Below are positions 16,394 through 25,197 of a stretch of 64,000 bases of DNA, piece after piece. The DNA is taken from contig NZ_FMAC01000007.1 of assembly GCF_900094555.1 (NCBI RefSeq), forward strand, positions 1 through 64,000, written 5' to 3'. Numbering within the stretch: the first letter of the stretch is position 1; each line of letters opens with the position of its first letter. This DNA is from Martinezella hainanensis (GTDB lineage Bacteria > Pseudomonadota > Alphaproteobacteria > Rhizobiales > Rhizobiaceae). The notes below the pieces were generated by a model. It did not search any database. It worked only from the letters and a program-made list of their open reading frames with translations, and was not told the origin of the DNA. Position numbers and translations under genes: made by a program.

Positions 16394-19300
16394 CTACCCA
16401 TGCCCTCGCCGGGCATGGTTGGACCTGAATGCGACGGCTCCCTGGTCCGCGGGCGCGGGAGTTTCTGCGGCAGTTTCATGGGATAGGCCGAGCCGGCGCA
16501 GGAGCCGTTTCAGCATGGTTTCCAAGTCATCGACGAAGGTAAAGATGACAGGGATGACGATGAGGCTAAGCAGGGTCGACATCGTGACGCCACCGATCAC
16601 GACGATGGCCATCGGCTGCCGGAAGCTTGAATCGCCCCCGGTCAGGCTGAGGGCAACGGGAAGCATGCCCGACGCCATGGCAATGGTGGTCATGACGATC
16701 GGCCGAGCACGCTTGTGACATGCGTCGATAAGTGCGTCGAACCTGGACATGCCTTGCTGTCGCGACATGATCGCATATTCGATAAGCAGGATGGAATTCT
16801 TCGTCACAACGCCCATCAGCATGAGCAGCCCGATAACAGCAGCCATCGAGAAGCTCGTTCCTGTCACGACGAGCGGCAACAGCGCACCTCCGAGCGAGAG
16901 CGGCAAGGCCATCAGAAGCGTGAGCGGCTGCAGAAAATCGTGGAACAGCAGGACGAGGACGGCATAGATGCAGAACACGCCGATCGCCATGGCAAGCCCG
17001 AAGCTCTGGAACAGTTCAGAGCTGCGCTGCAATTCCCCCTGCTCCACCAGAGTGACGCCCTGCGGCAAGTGCCGGAGCGCCGGCAATGCCTGCGCCTCGC
17101 GGTTGACGTCGCCGAGAATGCGGCCGTTGAGTTCGACGGAAACGGTGACATTGCGCATGCGGTCGATGCGGTCGATCTCCGAAGGGCTGCCACCGATGCG
17201 GATATCGGCAATCGATCCGAGATCGACGCTGCCATTCGTTCCCACCACCCGCATATTCTTGATGTCGTCGAGATTGGTGCGCGTTTCCGGCGAGAAACGC
17301 ACGACAATCGGGATCTGACGCTGCGGCAAGGTGAGCTTTGGCAGATCGGAGGAATATTCCCCGTTCGTCGCCACGCGCACGGCGCTGGCGATAGCGTTCG
17401 ACGTTATGCCGAGCGCAGCGGCTCGCGCAAAATCGGGCGTGATCTGGATTTCAGGTGCTTGTCTGGCCGCCGTGGATGTGACCGCTCCAATCCCCCGAAG
17501 CGTGCGAAGCTGCTCCTCCAGCGCCGTGCTTGCGCTGTCGAGTACGCCAGCGTCATCACCGGCAAGAGTGATATCGAGCTTGGTGCCATTGCCACCACTG
17601 CCGACCTCCACACGCACTCCCGGAAGGACCGAAAGTGCCTGCCGAATGTCGTTTTCGATCTCCGACTGCTTTCGATCCCGCTCGGAGATCGCTGCCAGGA
17701 CAACCGTGATCGTCGAGGAAGCGACATCACTCGTGGAACTGCTGTCGATCCCGCCACCGGAAGATGAAGAACCAACCGAGGAGAAGACATGCGTGACGTC
17801 AGGCAGCTCGCCAACGATATCGGCGGCCTTGCGGGTCATCGCGGCGGTCTGCTGGATGCTGGAGCCGGGCTGCATCGTGAGCGTGATCTGCGTGCGAGCG
17901 TCGTCCGAAGCCGGCAGGAAACCGGACTTCAGGAAGGGAATGGTGGAAAGTGAAAGCGCGACGATGACAACCGTTATCGCAACTGTGGTCTTCCTGTAAT
18001 TCAGGGCAGCCTTCGCGATCCTCATATAGCTACGCATGATGCGGCCATCCTTCTCCTCGGACGGATAGGCCTTCATGAAATAGGCTGCCATCATAGGTGT
18101 CAGCAGGCGAGCAACGACGAGAGAGGCAAGGACTGCGACCGCAGTGGTAATTCCGAACTGCCGGAACAGAAGCCCCGGAATACCGCCCATGAACGCCGTC
18201 GGCAGGAAGACCGCAACAAGCGTAAAGGTGGTAGCAATGACAGCAAGGCCAATTTCATTGGCCGCCTCCATCGCGGCATCGATCGGCCGCTTGCCCATTT
18301 GCAGGTGGCGGGCAATGTTCTCGATTTCGACGATCGCATCATCCACGAGGATGCCAACCACCAATGACAGGGCAAGCAGCGTGATGATGTTGAGGCTGAA
18401 ACCGGCAAAATACATGGCGAGAAATGTCGGGATCACCGACAATGGCAGCGCCACCGCCGACAGAATTGTCGCGCGCCAGTCTCGAAGGAAGATCCAGACA
18501 ACGACGATTGCGAGGATGGCGCCCTCGTAGAGCATATGCATCGAACCATGGTAGTTCTCCATGATCGGTCCGATCGTGCTATAGGCCTGATCGATTTGCA
18601 CATTGGAATGAGCCGCAGCGAATTTCTTTATCGCCACATCGACAGCTGCGGCGACCCCGCTGTCTGAAAAGCCTTTCGAGCGCTTGATCTCAACCGCCAC
18701 CACCGGTTTGCCATCGAGATAGGCCATCGACGTTCGAGACGCGAAACTGTCCCCGACCGATGCGACATCGTCGAGACGCACGGCCTGCCCGTTTGCCAAC
18801 GGGATCCTGAGCGCCCGCAGCGCTTCGACGGACGGCAGGTTTCCAAGGGTACGCAATGTCTGCCGCGTCTCCCCGATTTCTCCAAGACCGCCCGACGTAT
18901 CGGCCTGCACGGCTTTGAGCTGCGAGGACACCGTTGCCGCGGTGACCCCGAGCGATGCCATGGTCGAAGCATCGAGATCAACATGAACCTCGCGGTCGAC
19001 GCCGCCAATGCGGTTGACCTGGCCGACACCCGACACAGACAGCAACGCCTTGGTCAGATCGTTATCGATGAACCAGGACAACTCGGTCTCGTTAAGATTG
19101 GTCGAGCGGACCGCATAGGTGACCAGCGCGGAGCTTTGGACGGTACTCTTTGTGACGCTCGGCGTCTCCATTTGCGCCGGCAGGTCCGCCTTGACGCTAT
19201 CGACGGCATTGCGAACCTCGTTGAGAGCCGCCTCGCTGTCCTTGTCCAGTTTGAAGGAGACCTTGATCGACACGGTGCCATCGGTGATCGTCGTCGTGAT

Positions 19301-19537
19301 GTGATCGAGATAGCTCAGCGTGGCAAGACTGTCCTCGATGGTGCGGGCGACTTCCGTCTCGAGCTGCGTCGGTGCGGCACCGTCGAGCGTAGCGGAGATA
19401 TTTATGGTCGGAAGATCCATGTCCGGGAAGTTCTGGATCGCCAACTGTTTGAACGCCCAGAGCCCACCGAATCCAAGCATCACAAACAGCAAGATCGCCG
19501 GCACGGGATTGCGAATGGACCATGCGGAAAAATTCAT
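16394..19537 (-). CDS. RND efflux pump inner-membrane permease (AcrB/MdtB-like)
   Basis: A 1047-residue, full-length HAE1-type RND transporter. It begins MNFSAWSIRNPVPAILLFVMLG with TM1, then two large periplasmic loops, and has the conserved LALSLVVGILVDDAIVEIENI segment in TM4 bearing the Asp pair used for proton relay. The ending (LSLIVIPVIFTFVDDLE) is also typical. It forms a tripartite efflux system with the membrane-fusion protein encoded just upstream, whose stop overlaps its ATG by four bases. No outer-membrane channel gene is present, so it probably borrows a TolC-like protein. The substrates may be drugs, plant phenolics or metals; the AcrB-like type favours organic compounds. Confidence 0.93.
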   Translation of the reverse strand: MNFSAWSIRNPVPAILLFVMLGFGGLWAFKQLAIQNFPDMDLPTINISATLDGAAPTQLETEVARTIEDSLATLSYLDHITTTITDGTVSIKVSFKLDKDSEAALNEVRNAVDSVKADLPAQMETPSVTKSTVQSSALVTYAVRSTNLNETELSWFIDNDLTKALLSVSGVGQVNRIGGVDREVHVDLDASTMASLGVTAATVSSQLKAVQADTSGGLGEIGETRQTLRTLGNLPSVEALRALRIPLANGQAVRLDDVASVGDSFASRTSMAYLDGKPVVAVEIKRSKGFSDSGVAAAVDVAIKKFAAAHSNVQIDQAYSTIGPIMENYHGSMHMLYEGAILAIVVVWIFLRDWRATILSAVALPLSVIPTFLAMYFAGFSLNIITLLALSLVVGILVDDAIVEIENIARHLQMGKRPIDAAMEAANEIGLAVIATTFTLVAVFLPTAFMGGIPGLLFRQFGITTAVAVLASLVVARLLTPMMAAYFMKAYPSEEKDGRIMRSYMRIAKAALNYRKTTVAITVVIVALSLSTIPFLKSGFLPASDDARTQITLTMQPGSSIQQTAAMTRKAADIVGELPDVTHVFSSVGSSSSGGGIDSSSTSDVASSTITVVLAAISERDRKQSEIENDIRQALSVLPGVRVEVGSGGNGTKLDITLAGDDAGVLDSASTALEEQLRTLRGIGAVTSTAARQAPEIQITPDFARAAALGITSNAIASAVRVATNGEYSSDLPKLTLPQRQIPIVVRFSPETRTNLDDIKNMRVVGTNGSVDLGSIADIRIGGSPSEIDRIDRMRNVTVSVELNGRILGDVNREAQALPALRHLPQGVTLVEQGELQRSSELFQSFGLAMAIGVFCIYAVLVLLFHDFLQPLTLLMALPLSLGGALLPLVVTGTSFSMAAVIGLLMLMGVVTKNSILLIEYAIMSRQQGMSRFDALIDACHKRARPIVMTTIAMASGMLPVALSLTGGDSSFRQPMAIVVIGGVTMSTLLSLIVIPVIFTFVDDLETMLKRLLRRLGLSHETAAETPAPADQGAVAFRSNHARRGHG

Positions 19538-20661
19538 CGGTTCGTCTCCGCAATCTTTACAAGATCATTGTCCGACAGAAATGCGCCGCCCGACGTCACG
19601 ACCTTCGCGGTCCGGTCCAGGCCGGACAGGATCTCGACCTCGCCATTGTTGCGCCGACCTGTTTCCACCCGGACTCGTCGCACCCGGCTGTCGTCGCCGG
19701 CCGTGAAAACGTAGCTGAGGCCATCCCGGAAAACGATCGCCGTTTCGGGAACAGTCATGGCCGGCGTCGTGCGCAGCTCTATGTTGCCTGTGACGTAGAA
19801 TCCGATCCGCGGCTGCGTGTCTGCGGGTAATGCGACATAGATGATTGCGCGGCTGGTATCCGTACTTACCGACGGCCCCACCAGCCGTACCCTACCCTCG
19901 ATCCGGCGGCCGTCAGGGCCGTCGATGATGGCCTTCAAGCCTTCCGAAATGCTCGGAAGATAGCGTGCCGACACTTCCGCCTGCCATTCGATGCGCTGTT
20001 GGCGAACCATGCGGAACAGCTCGGTGCCAGTGGAGACGACCGCACCCAGATCGGCTGAGCGCGAGGTTATCAAGCCGTCGTCCACGGCTGTAATCGTCGT
20101 TTGCCCAAGCTTGATCTTTTCGCTGTCGAGTGCCGCCTCCTCGGATGCGAGACTTGCGGTTGCTGTCTGCTCGTCGGCGAAATATTCGGTGATTTTCTCC
20201 GCGGACAAGGCGCCGGAGGTGCGAAGCTGTCGCGCCCGATCTGCATTGGCCGTCGCTTTGGCAAGGCTAGCCTTGGCCGTCGCAACGGCAGCTTCCTGTT
20301 TGCGAAGCTCGGCCAGAACACTGTCCTGCGATAACCGCACGAGCGTCTGCCCCTTCTTCACCACAGAACCGACATCGACCAGAACCTCCGTGATGCGCAG
20401 GCCACTCGTTTCCGAGGCTATGATTGCGTCCTGCCATGATTTCAGCCAGCCGCTCGCCGGGATGGTTTCGGGCCAGCTCCGCAGCTCAGGCGCAGCCAGA
20501 GAAACGGTGAGAGCGGGCGCTGCGGTCTGTTCCGCCGCGGCATTTCGGACGGGAAAGGAAAGGAGAAGCGTAGCCGCGAAGAACGCGGCTACGAATCTGA
20601 CGGACGGCTTTTTCAACAATGCATTCCTTGCGGTTCCTGACAGGAGCGCGAGCTGTTCCAA
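19534..20661 (-). CDS. RND efflux membrane-fusion (periplasmic adaptor) protein
   Basis: A 375-residue HlyD/AcrA-type adaptor. An N-terminal signal-like segment (about 22-44) is followed by a biotinyl-lipoyl half (SGLRITEVLVDVGSVVKKGQTLVRL), an alpha-helical hairpin rich in Ala/Lys/Glu (about 115-180), the second lipoyl half, and a beta-barrel domain. It links the RND pump in the inner membrane to an outer-membrane channel. It is the first gene of the operon and is divergent from the response regulator/kinase pair. Phased GTNAAGT repeats upstream probably bind that regulator. Confidence 0.9.
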   Translation of the reverse strand: MEQLALLSGTARNALLKKPSVRFVAAFFAATLLLSFPVRNAAAEQTAAPALTVSLAAPELRSWPETIPASGWLKSWQDAIIASETSGLRITEVLVDVGSVVKKGQTLVRLSQDSVLAELRKQEAAVATAKASLAKATANADRARQLRTSGALSAEKITEYFADEQTATASLASEEAALDSEKIKLGQTTITAVDDGLITSRSADLGAVVSTGTELFRMVRQQRIEWQAEVSARYLPSISEGLKAIIDGPDGRRIEGRVRLVGPSVSTDTSRAIIYVALPADTQPRIGFYVTGNIELRTTPAMTVPETAIVFRDGLSYVFTAGDDSRVRRVRVETGRRNNGEVEILSGLDRTAKVVTSGGAFLSDNDLVKIAETNR

Positions 20662-20710
20662 TCGAGCAATCGATCACAGCTCATCGGTATCAATCAGTAG
20701 CCGGGCGAAT

Positions 20711-20739
20711 GTTAAGTGCGGTCAAGTGAGTGTTAAGTT
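20711..20739. promoter_or_regulatory. Three helically phased direct repeats, likely OmpR-type binding site
   Basis: GTTAAGTG (20711-20718), GTCAAGTG (20721-20728) and GTTAAGTT (20732-20739) occur in the same orientation 10 and 11 bp apart, that is, once per helical turn. OmpR/CpxR-type regulators bind tandem direct repeats with this phasing. The site lies in the divergent region between the efflux operon (start 20661) and the response regulator gene (start 20809), so it could control both. Confidence 0.6.
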
Positions 20740-20808
20740 ATGTAAAACTTGGCCTGAACTTCGGCTTTATATTGTATGCATTGCCGATACGAATGGTGGA
20801 CAGGGTGA

Positions 20809-21492
20809 ATGAGCAAGGTTCTTCTCATCGACGATGATGTCGAGCTAACGATGCTTTTGCAGGAATATCTCACCGAGGAAGGATATGACGTCGCAACCGA
20901 CACGGACGGGCGCGCCGCCATTGCTGCGGCGGCCGCAAATACGGTCGACATCATCGTCCTTGATATCATGATGCCCCGGATGAACGGGATCGAGGTTCTG
21001 CAAAGGATCCGCAAGCTCAGTGAAATCCCTGTGCTGATGTTGACGGCAAGAGGCGATGACATCGACAGAATATCCGGTCTGAACCTTGGTGCCGACGACT
21101 ATGTTCCAAAGCCCTGTTCGCCGGGCGAACTTGCGGCGAGGCTGCGCGCGATCTTGCGCCGGACGCACCAGCCGGCGGGTGCTTCGATTGATGCGGTGAA
21201 AGCGGGTCAGCTCGTGATCCATCCGGGCAAAAGAAGCGCCGAATGGTGCGGCGAGCCGCTGGAGTTGACCGGCACGGAGTTCGGCCTGCTGGAAGTCCTT
21301 GCTCGCAACGCCGGCCAGCTGGTGTCAAAGCAGGACATTTCCAAGCAGGCGTTCGGAAAGCCGCTTACGCCCTTCGATCGCCGCATCGATGTTCATATCA
21401 GCAGCGTTCGTCAGAAACTTGGTCTGCGAAAGGACGGGCAATCCTGGATCCAGTCGGTGCGAGGCCTAGGCTATCAACTGCTCGTGGATTGA
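20809..21492 (+). CDS. OmpR/CpxR-like response regulator
   Basis: A 227-residue canonical response regulator. The receiver has Asp8-10 (acidic pocket), phospho-acceptor Asp52 (VLDIMMP), Thr79 and Lys101 (PKPCSPGE). The C-terminal winged helix (about 130-225, ending VRGLGYQL) binds DNA. It overlaps nothing, but its partner kinase starts 2 bp after its stop. The CpxR-like helix and its position opposite an RND operon suggest control of efflux in response to envelope stress. It contrasts with the phosphorylation-site-deficient regulator at 15586-16335. Confidence 0.92.
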   Translation: MSKVLLIDDDVELTMLLQEYLTEEGYDVATDTDGRAAIAAAAANTVDIIVLDIMMPRMNGIEVLQRIRKLSEIPVLMLTARGDDIDRISGLNLGADDYVPKPCSPGELAARLRAILRRTHQPAGASIDAVKAGQLVIHPGKRSAEWCGEPLELTGTEFGLLEVLARNAGQLVSKQDISKQAFGKPLTPFDRRIDVHISSVRQKLGLRKDGQSWIQSVRGLGYQLLVD

Positions 21493-21494
21493 CC

Positions 21495-22811
21495 ATGCCA
21501 AAACTCTTCTGGAAGTTCTTCACGATTATCTGGTTGACGCTTGCAGCAACCGTCGGCGTCGTCATTATCACGGTCAAGCTCATTCAGGCGGTCCCCTTCG
21601 CACATGAGCTGGAACAGGACCGTCGGACGCTCCTCGTCAAGCTTACCGCGAACATCCTGATCGAGGACGGCGAAGACGCCGCCAGACGCTTCGTATCCAG
21701 GAGCGAAAAAACACAACCGGTTGGCCTTTCCCTGTCGACGACCTCGAACGCCAACACATGTCCGCAGGAGGACGCGGCCGATGAACGTTCCATCTTAAAG
21801 GATGGAAATTGCTACCGAATTTTCGCGGCGACACCGATGAGTTTCACCTTTGAAAATCTGGCTCCCATATTGCCATGGCTCACGATCCTGATTTCGAGCA
21901 CGATTGCGGCAGGTGCGCTCGCCCGATATCTCATCCGCCCTGTCGTGCACCTGCGAAACGGCCTGAGCGCGCTTGCAAATGGCCGCTTCGACTTCCGCAT
22001 CGGCGACAAGATGGCCGGACGAACGGACGAAGTCACGGCGCTCGCGCACGACTTCGATGCCAGCGCCGCGCGATTGCAGGAGCTTCAGAATGCGCAGCAG
22101 CAGTTGTTTCATGATGTGTCGCACGAATTGCGCTCGCCATTGTCCCGCCTGCAAGCCGCCGTGGGCGTTCTGCGGCAAAGCCCGGCAAAACTCGATGCCA
22201 TGCTGGACCGCATGGACCGGGAAGTCGAACGCCTTGATGTGCTGGTGGGTGAAATTCTGACGCTTGCCAGGCTGACCGCCACCTCAAGCATGCCGTTGAA
22301 AACCCAGTCCCTCGATGTCATCGAACTCCTGAACGAAATCCTGGGCGACGCCGCATTCGAGGCGCAGGCGCGGGATGTTTCGATCACCACCAGCATCGGC
22401 GGCTCGTTCCCGGCTGACGTCGAGGGGGAATTGATCTACAGGGCGCTGGAAAACGTCGTGCGCAACGCCGTCAAATACACGGATGTCCACTCACATATAG
22501 CCGTGCTTTGCGAGATAAGGGACGATCTCCTCAATATCCGCGTCGCCGATCAGGGGCCGGGCGTCAGGCGAGATGAGCTGGAGCGCATCTTTCAACCCTT
22601 TTCGCGCGGCAACGATGCCGTGACCGGAGACGGATACGGCCTTGGCCTTGCCATTACCCGGCAGGCAATCGAGCGCCATGGCGGTCGGGTGTTTGCGTCG
22701 CTGCCTGCTGCCAGCGGCCTTACCATTACGCTCGAAATACCTCGAAAGCCGACGAGCCACAGCAGATTAGGAAGTGGTTCGGAGGCTATACAGACCGCTA
22801 AAATCGGCTAG
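21495..22811 (+). CDS. Sensor histidine kinase, CpxA-like
   Basis: A 438-residue membrane kinase starting MPKLFWKFFT at 21495 (the open frame extends further upstream only as an out-of-frame reading of the regulator gene). TM1 is about residues 6-30, and a periplasmic sensor of about 95 residues with two Cys (about 89 and 106) follows. TM2 is about 127-148, then HAMP, a HisKA domain with His210 (FHDVSHELRSPLSRLQ), and an HATPase domain with ENVVRNAVKYT, DQGPGV and GYGLGLAI boxes. It phosphorylates the response regulator encoded immediately upstream. The two periplasmic Cys could report on redox or disulfide state, but that is inference. Confidence 0.92.
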   Translation: MPKLFWKFFTIIWLTLAATVGVVIITVKLIQAVPFAHELEQDRRTLLVKLTANILIEDGEDAARRFVSRSEKTQPVGLSLSTTSNANTCPQEDAADERSILKDGNCYRIFAATPMSFTFENLAPILPWLTILISSTIAAGALARYLIRPVVHLRNGLSALANGRFDFRIGDKMAGRTDEVTALAHDFDASAARLQELQNAQQQLFHDVSHELRSPLSRLQAAVGVLRQSPAKLDAMLDRMDREVERLDVLVGEILTLARLTATSSMPLKTQSLDVIELLNEILGDAAFEAQARDVSITTSIGGSFPADVEGELIYRALENVVRNAVKYTDVHSHIAVLCEIRDDLLNIRVADQGPGVRRDELERIFQPFSRGNDAVTGDGYGLGLAITRQAIERHGGRVFASLPAASGLTITLEIPRKPTSHSRLGSGSEAIQTAKIG

Positions 22812-22901
22812 GCGCCGCGGGATCAATCCCCGTACTTGCCCCAGATGCAGGACGGGCGATCAGGTTCGGACAGCTTACGCGACGATGGAACCGTTGTGCA
22901 T

Positions 22902-23570
22902 TCATTCGGCTCCCTCGCCGATTTCCATATAGCGTGCCAATGCCAGCGCCGCATTCAGCATGTGCTCGCGCATGACCAGGGCCGCTTCCGTTGCATCGCC
23001 GCGCATCATGGCTCGCAGGATCGCCTCGTGCTCAAGGAATGAAGCTGTCAATCGCTTCGGTTGACGCAGCTGAGTCCTGCGGAATGGCAGGAGCCTTGCG
23101 CGCAGCCGCATCAATTCATCATACAGAAACTCGTTATGCGCGCTGCGATACAATGCTTCATGGAAGGACAAGTTGAGCTTGTCATACTGTTCGAAGTCGT
23201 CCGCCTTCGCCGCGAGTTCGGAACGCTCGTGAATTTCGGTTAGAACCGCGCGCTCCACGCCTGTTATCCGATGGGTTGCCAGACGGACGCACATGCATTC
23301 CATCTCTGCGGTCACTTCGAACATCTCCATCAGCCGCGGCAAGGTCAGCGGCAGAACCGTTGCACCGCGTCGCGGCCGAATCTCGACCAGGCCGATCGCC
23401 TCCAGCTGACGCAGAGCGTCCCTCACCGGCGTGCGGGAAGCACCAAAGCGGCTGCTGAGCGTTGCTTCGTCCAAACTTGAGCCAGGCCTTATGGCGCCGG
23501 AGGAGATCTCATCCATCAGCACCAGTTTAATGCGCTGGCCAATCGATCCAGCTTCGTCGAATTCTGTCAT
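22902..23570 (-). CDS. GntR-family regulator (FCD type), probable malonate-operon regulator
   Basis: A 222-residue GntR/FCD regulator. The ATG at 23570 (MTEFDEAGS) is preferred because the longer frame would need a TTG. The winged HTH covers about residues 10-75 (RFGASRTPVRDALRQLEAIGLVEIRPRRG), and the rest is an FCD ligand domain (FHEALYRSAHN). It is encoded downstream of madM after a 254-bp gap (23571-23824) that shows no convincing gene and may hold its own promoter. In Acinetobacter and others an FCD regulator (MdcY) represses mdc genes until malonate binds. The same role is inferred here from location. Confidence 0.82.
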   Translation of the reverse strand: MTEFDEAGSIGQRIKLVLMDEISSGAIRPGSSLDEATLSSRFGASRTPVRDALRQLEAIGLVEIRPRRGATVLPLTLPRLMEMFEVTAEMECMCVRLATHRITGVERAVLTEIHERSELAAKADDFEQYDKLNLSFHEALYRSAHNEFLYDELMRLRARLLPFRRTQLRQPKRLTASFLEHEAILRAMMRGDATEAALVMREHMLNAALALARYMEIGEGAE

Positions 23571-23824
23571 TTCAAACCTTGCTTCCGATTTGGCAGGCAA
23601 TCATTCAGTTTTACACCATCCAATTCGACAGATAGCAATCGATATGAAGCATCAACTCACATCCGGCTTGCTCTGGCGGTTGGCGGCCAAATCGTCGACG
23701 AAAGCGGGGACCGGCGCACGTCGAGGTATCGCCGATCCCACCCAAATCGTCCTTGGCGATCCTGTGCAGGATGCGGCATTTGAGAGCCTTCTCCTGCACT
23801 GATCATCGGCTTTCCCATATTGTT

Positions 23825-24589
23825 TCACCCCCCTGCAAGTGCCCGTACGGCAAGGTAAAGGATCGAAGGTGCGACGAGGCAGCCCAGCCCCGTATGAAAC
23901 GTTGCCGTCAGTGCGCCATAGGGAACGAGACGGCGATCGGTCGCTGCCAAACCGCCCGACACACCGCTGACGGTTCCCATCAGGCCGCCGAACACCATGG
24001 CGCTGCGGGGATTATCGAGGCCGATCGCCTTGGCCACGATCGGTGTTCCGACCATGACGAGAACCGCCTTGAAAACACCGGTCGCAATCGACAGTGCGAT
24101 CACGGCCGAGCTTGCGCCCAGAGCGGCGCCCGTCACAGGCCCCACGATGTAGGTAACGGCACCGGCGCCGATCGTGGTGATGGATACGGCATCCGTGTAA
24201 CCGAAAGCGACGGCGAGCAATGAGCCGACGATGAACGGGAGCAGCGTGCCGAGGCCAAGGGCCAGTGCACCGACGGCACCAGCCTTTCGCGCCTGCGCAA
24301 CGTCCACTTCAAAGGCCGTGGCGACGATGGCGAAATCGCGCAGCATAGCTCCGCCCATCAGGCCGATGCCGCTGAGGATGGGAATATCCACAACCCCTTT
24401 TTCGCCTCCGGTCCACAGACCAGCGGCAAAGGCTGCCGCGAGCCCCAGAACGATTGCAATGGCTGAGCCGTGGACGCGGCCAAACAGGATATGTTTAGAA
24501 ATGGCGTTCGACAGCCACATGACCAATCCAACGATCGCAAACGCGGTGAGCAGACTGTTGGCGGTCAAGCCGTGTTTCAAGATCTCCAT
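23825..24589 (-). CDS. madM: Malonate transporter subunit MadM
   Basis: A 254-residue integral membrane protein with about eight hydrophobic segments. It reads like the larger subunit of the MadLM malonate:sodium symporter, with LSGIGLMGGAMLRDFAIVATAFEVD and GPVTGAALGASSAVIALSIA. It follows madL by 11 bp and is transcribed away from the malonate decarboxylase genes. Import of malonate by MadLM followed by decarboxylation by the Mdc complex is the established pathway in several proteobacteria. Confidence 0.92.
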   Translation of the reverse strand: MEILKHGLTANSLLTAFAIVGLVMWLSNAISKHILFGRVHGSAIAIVLGLAAAFAAGLWTGGEKGVVDIPILSGIGLMGGAMLRDFAIVATAFEVDVAQARKAGAVGALALGLGTLLPFIVGSLLAVAFGYTDAVSITTIGAGAVTYIVGPVTGAALGASSAVIALSIATGVFKAVLVMVGTPIVAKAIGLDNPRSAMVFGGLMGTVSGVSGGLAATDRRLVPYGALTATFHTGLGCLVAPSILYLAVRALAGG

Positions 24590-24600
24590 GAAAGCCTCCC

Positions 24601-25023
24601 TCAGACCGGGTTGCCGGAGGCGGCAAGCTCGCCCCTGGCCCTTGCTTCGATTTCATCCATCGTTTCGCCGCGCTCGCCGATACGGCTCATCAGCGCGACG
24701 GTTGCGAAGCAAACGAAGACCGTCGCGATGCCCGCGATCAGCACCAGCGGGCCGCTGCGCGCAGCCACCAGCACGTTCTGCTGCGCCGCCATGGCGACGA
24801 CGATCGGAATGTATAGAGCTCCCCAGAACTCGACGCCGAGTTTGAGCGGCAGCGTCAACAAGCCTCGTCTATTCAACCAAAGCCGCGTGGCGATCAGCAG
24901 GATCATGGCAATGCCGACACCGCCGACATTCGCCTTCACGCCAAGCGCCACCCCCAGGAGATCGCCGAGAATGCTCCCCAAGAGGGTGCAAAGCGCAAGC
25001 ATTGCAACACCGGAGATCATCAT
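24601..25023 (-). CDS. madL: Malonate transporter subunit MadL
   Basis: A 140-residue membrane protein with about four hydrophobic segments. The ATG at 25023 was chosen because GGAGGG lies about 7 bases upstream and the protein then starts MMISGVAML, matching known MadL; the longer frame has no good start signal. The GVKANVGGVGIAMILLI segment is characteristic. It is the first gene of the minus-strand transport pair. The 174-bp divergent region to mdcA probably carries promoters and operators for both directions. Confidence 0.92.
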   Translation of the reverse strand: MMISGVAMLALCTLLGSILGDLLGVALGVKANVGGVGIAMILLIATRLWLNRRGLLTLPLKLGVEFWGALYIPIVVAMAAQQNVLVAARSGPLVLIAGIATVFVCFATVALMSRIGERGETMDEIEARARGELAASGNPV

Positions 25024-25060
25024 GAGCGACCCTCCCCGCATGCGCCTCGATAAAAATACA

Positions 25061-25152
25061 AGTACACCATTTCTCCTCCTCCAATGCATACAGATAAACC
25101 GCATGACAATTTTAAAATACACGTTGTTGCAGTTTTCGCAATTGTGTGTACA
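25061..25152. promoter_or_regulatory. Putative regulator sites between madL and mdcA
   Basis: The divergent region is AT-rich. It contains AAGTACACC near 25060-25068 and the inverted counterpart GTGTGTACATT near 25144-25154. Both hold a GTAC core as FCD/GntR operators often do, each close to one of the two divergent starts. These would be plausible binding sites for the GntR protein at 22902-23570. Neither copy is a perfect palindrome, so the call is tentative. Confidence 0.3.
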
Positions 25153-25197
25153 TTATATTTCCAGAAACACGCTCTTGCGCATACAAAGGGCAATCAG

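Noticed and set aside
23611..23799. 62-residue minus-strand ORF between madM and the GntR gene
   Set aside because: No family resemblance, no convincing ribosome-binding site and poor codon pattern.
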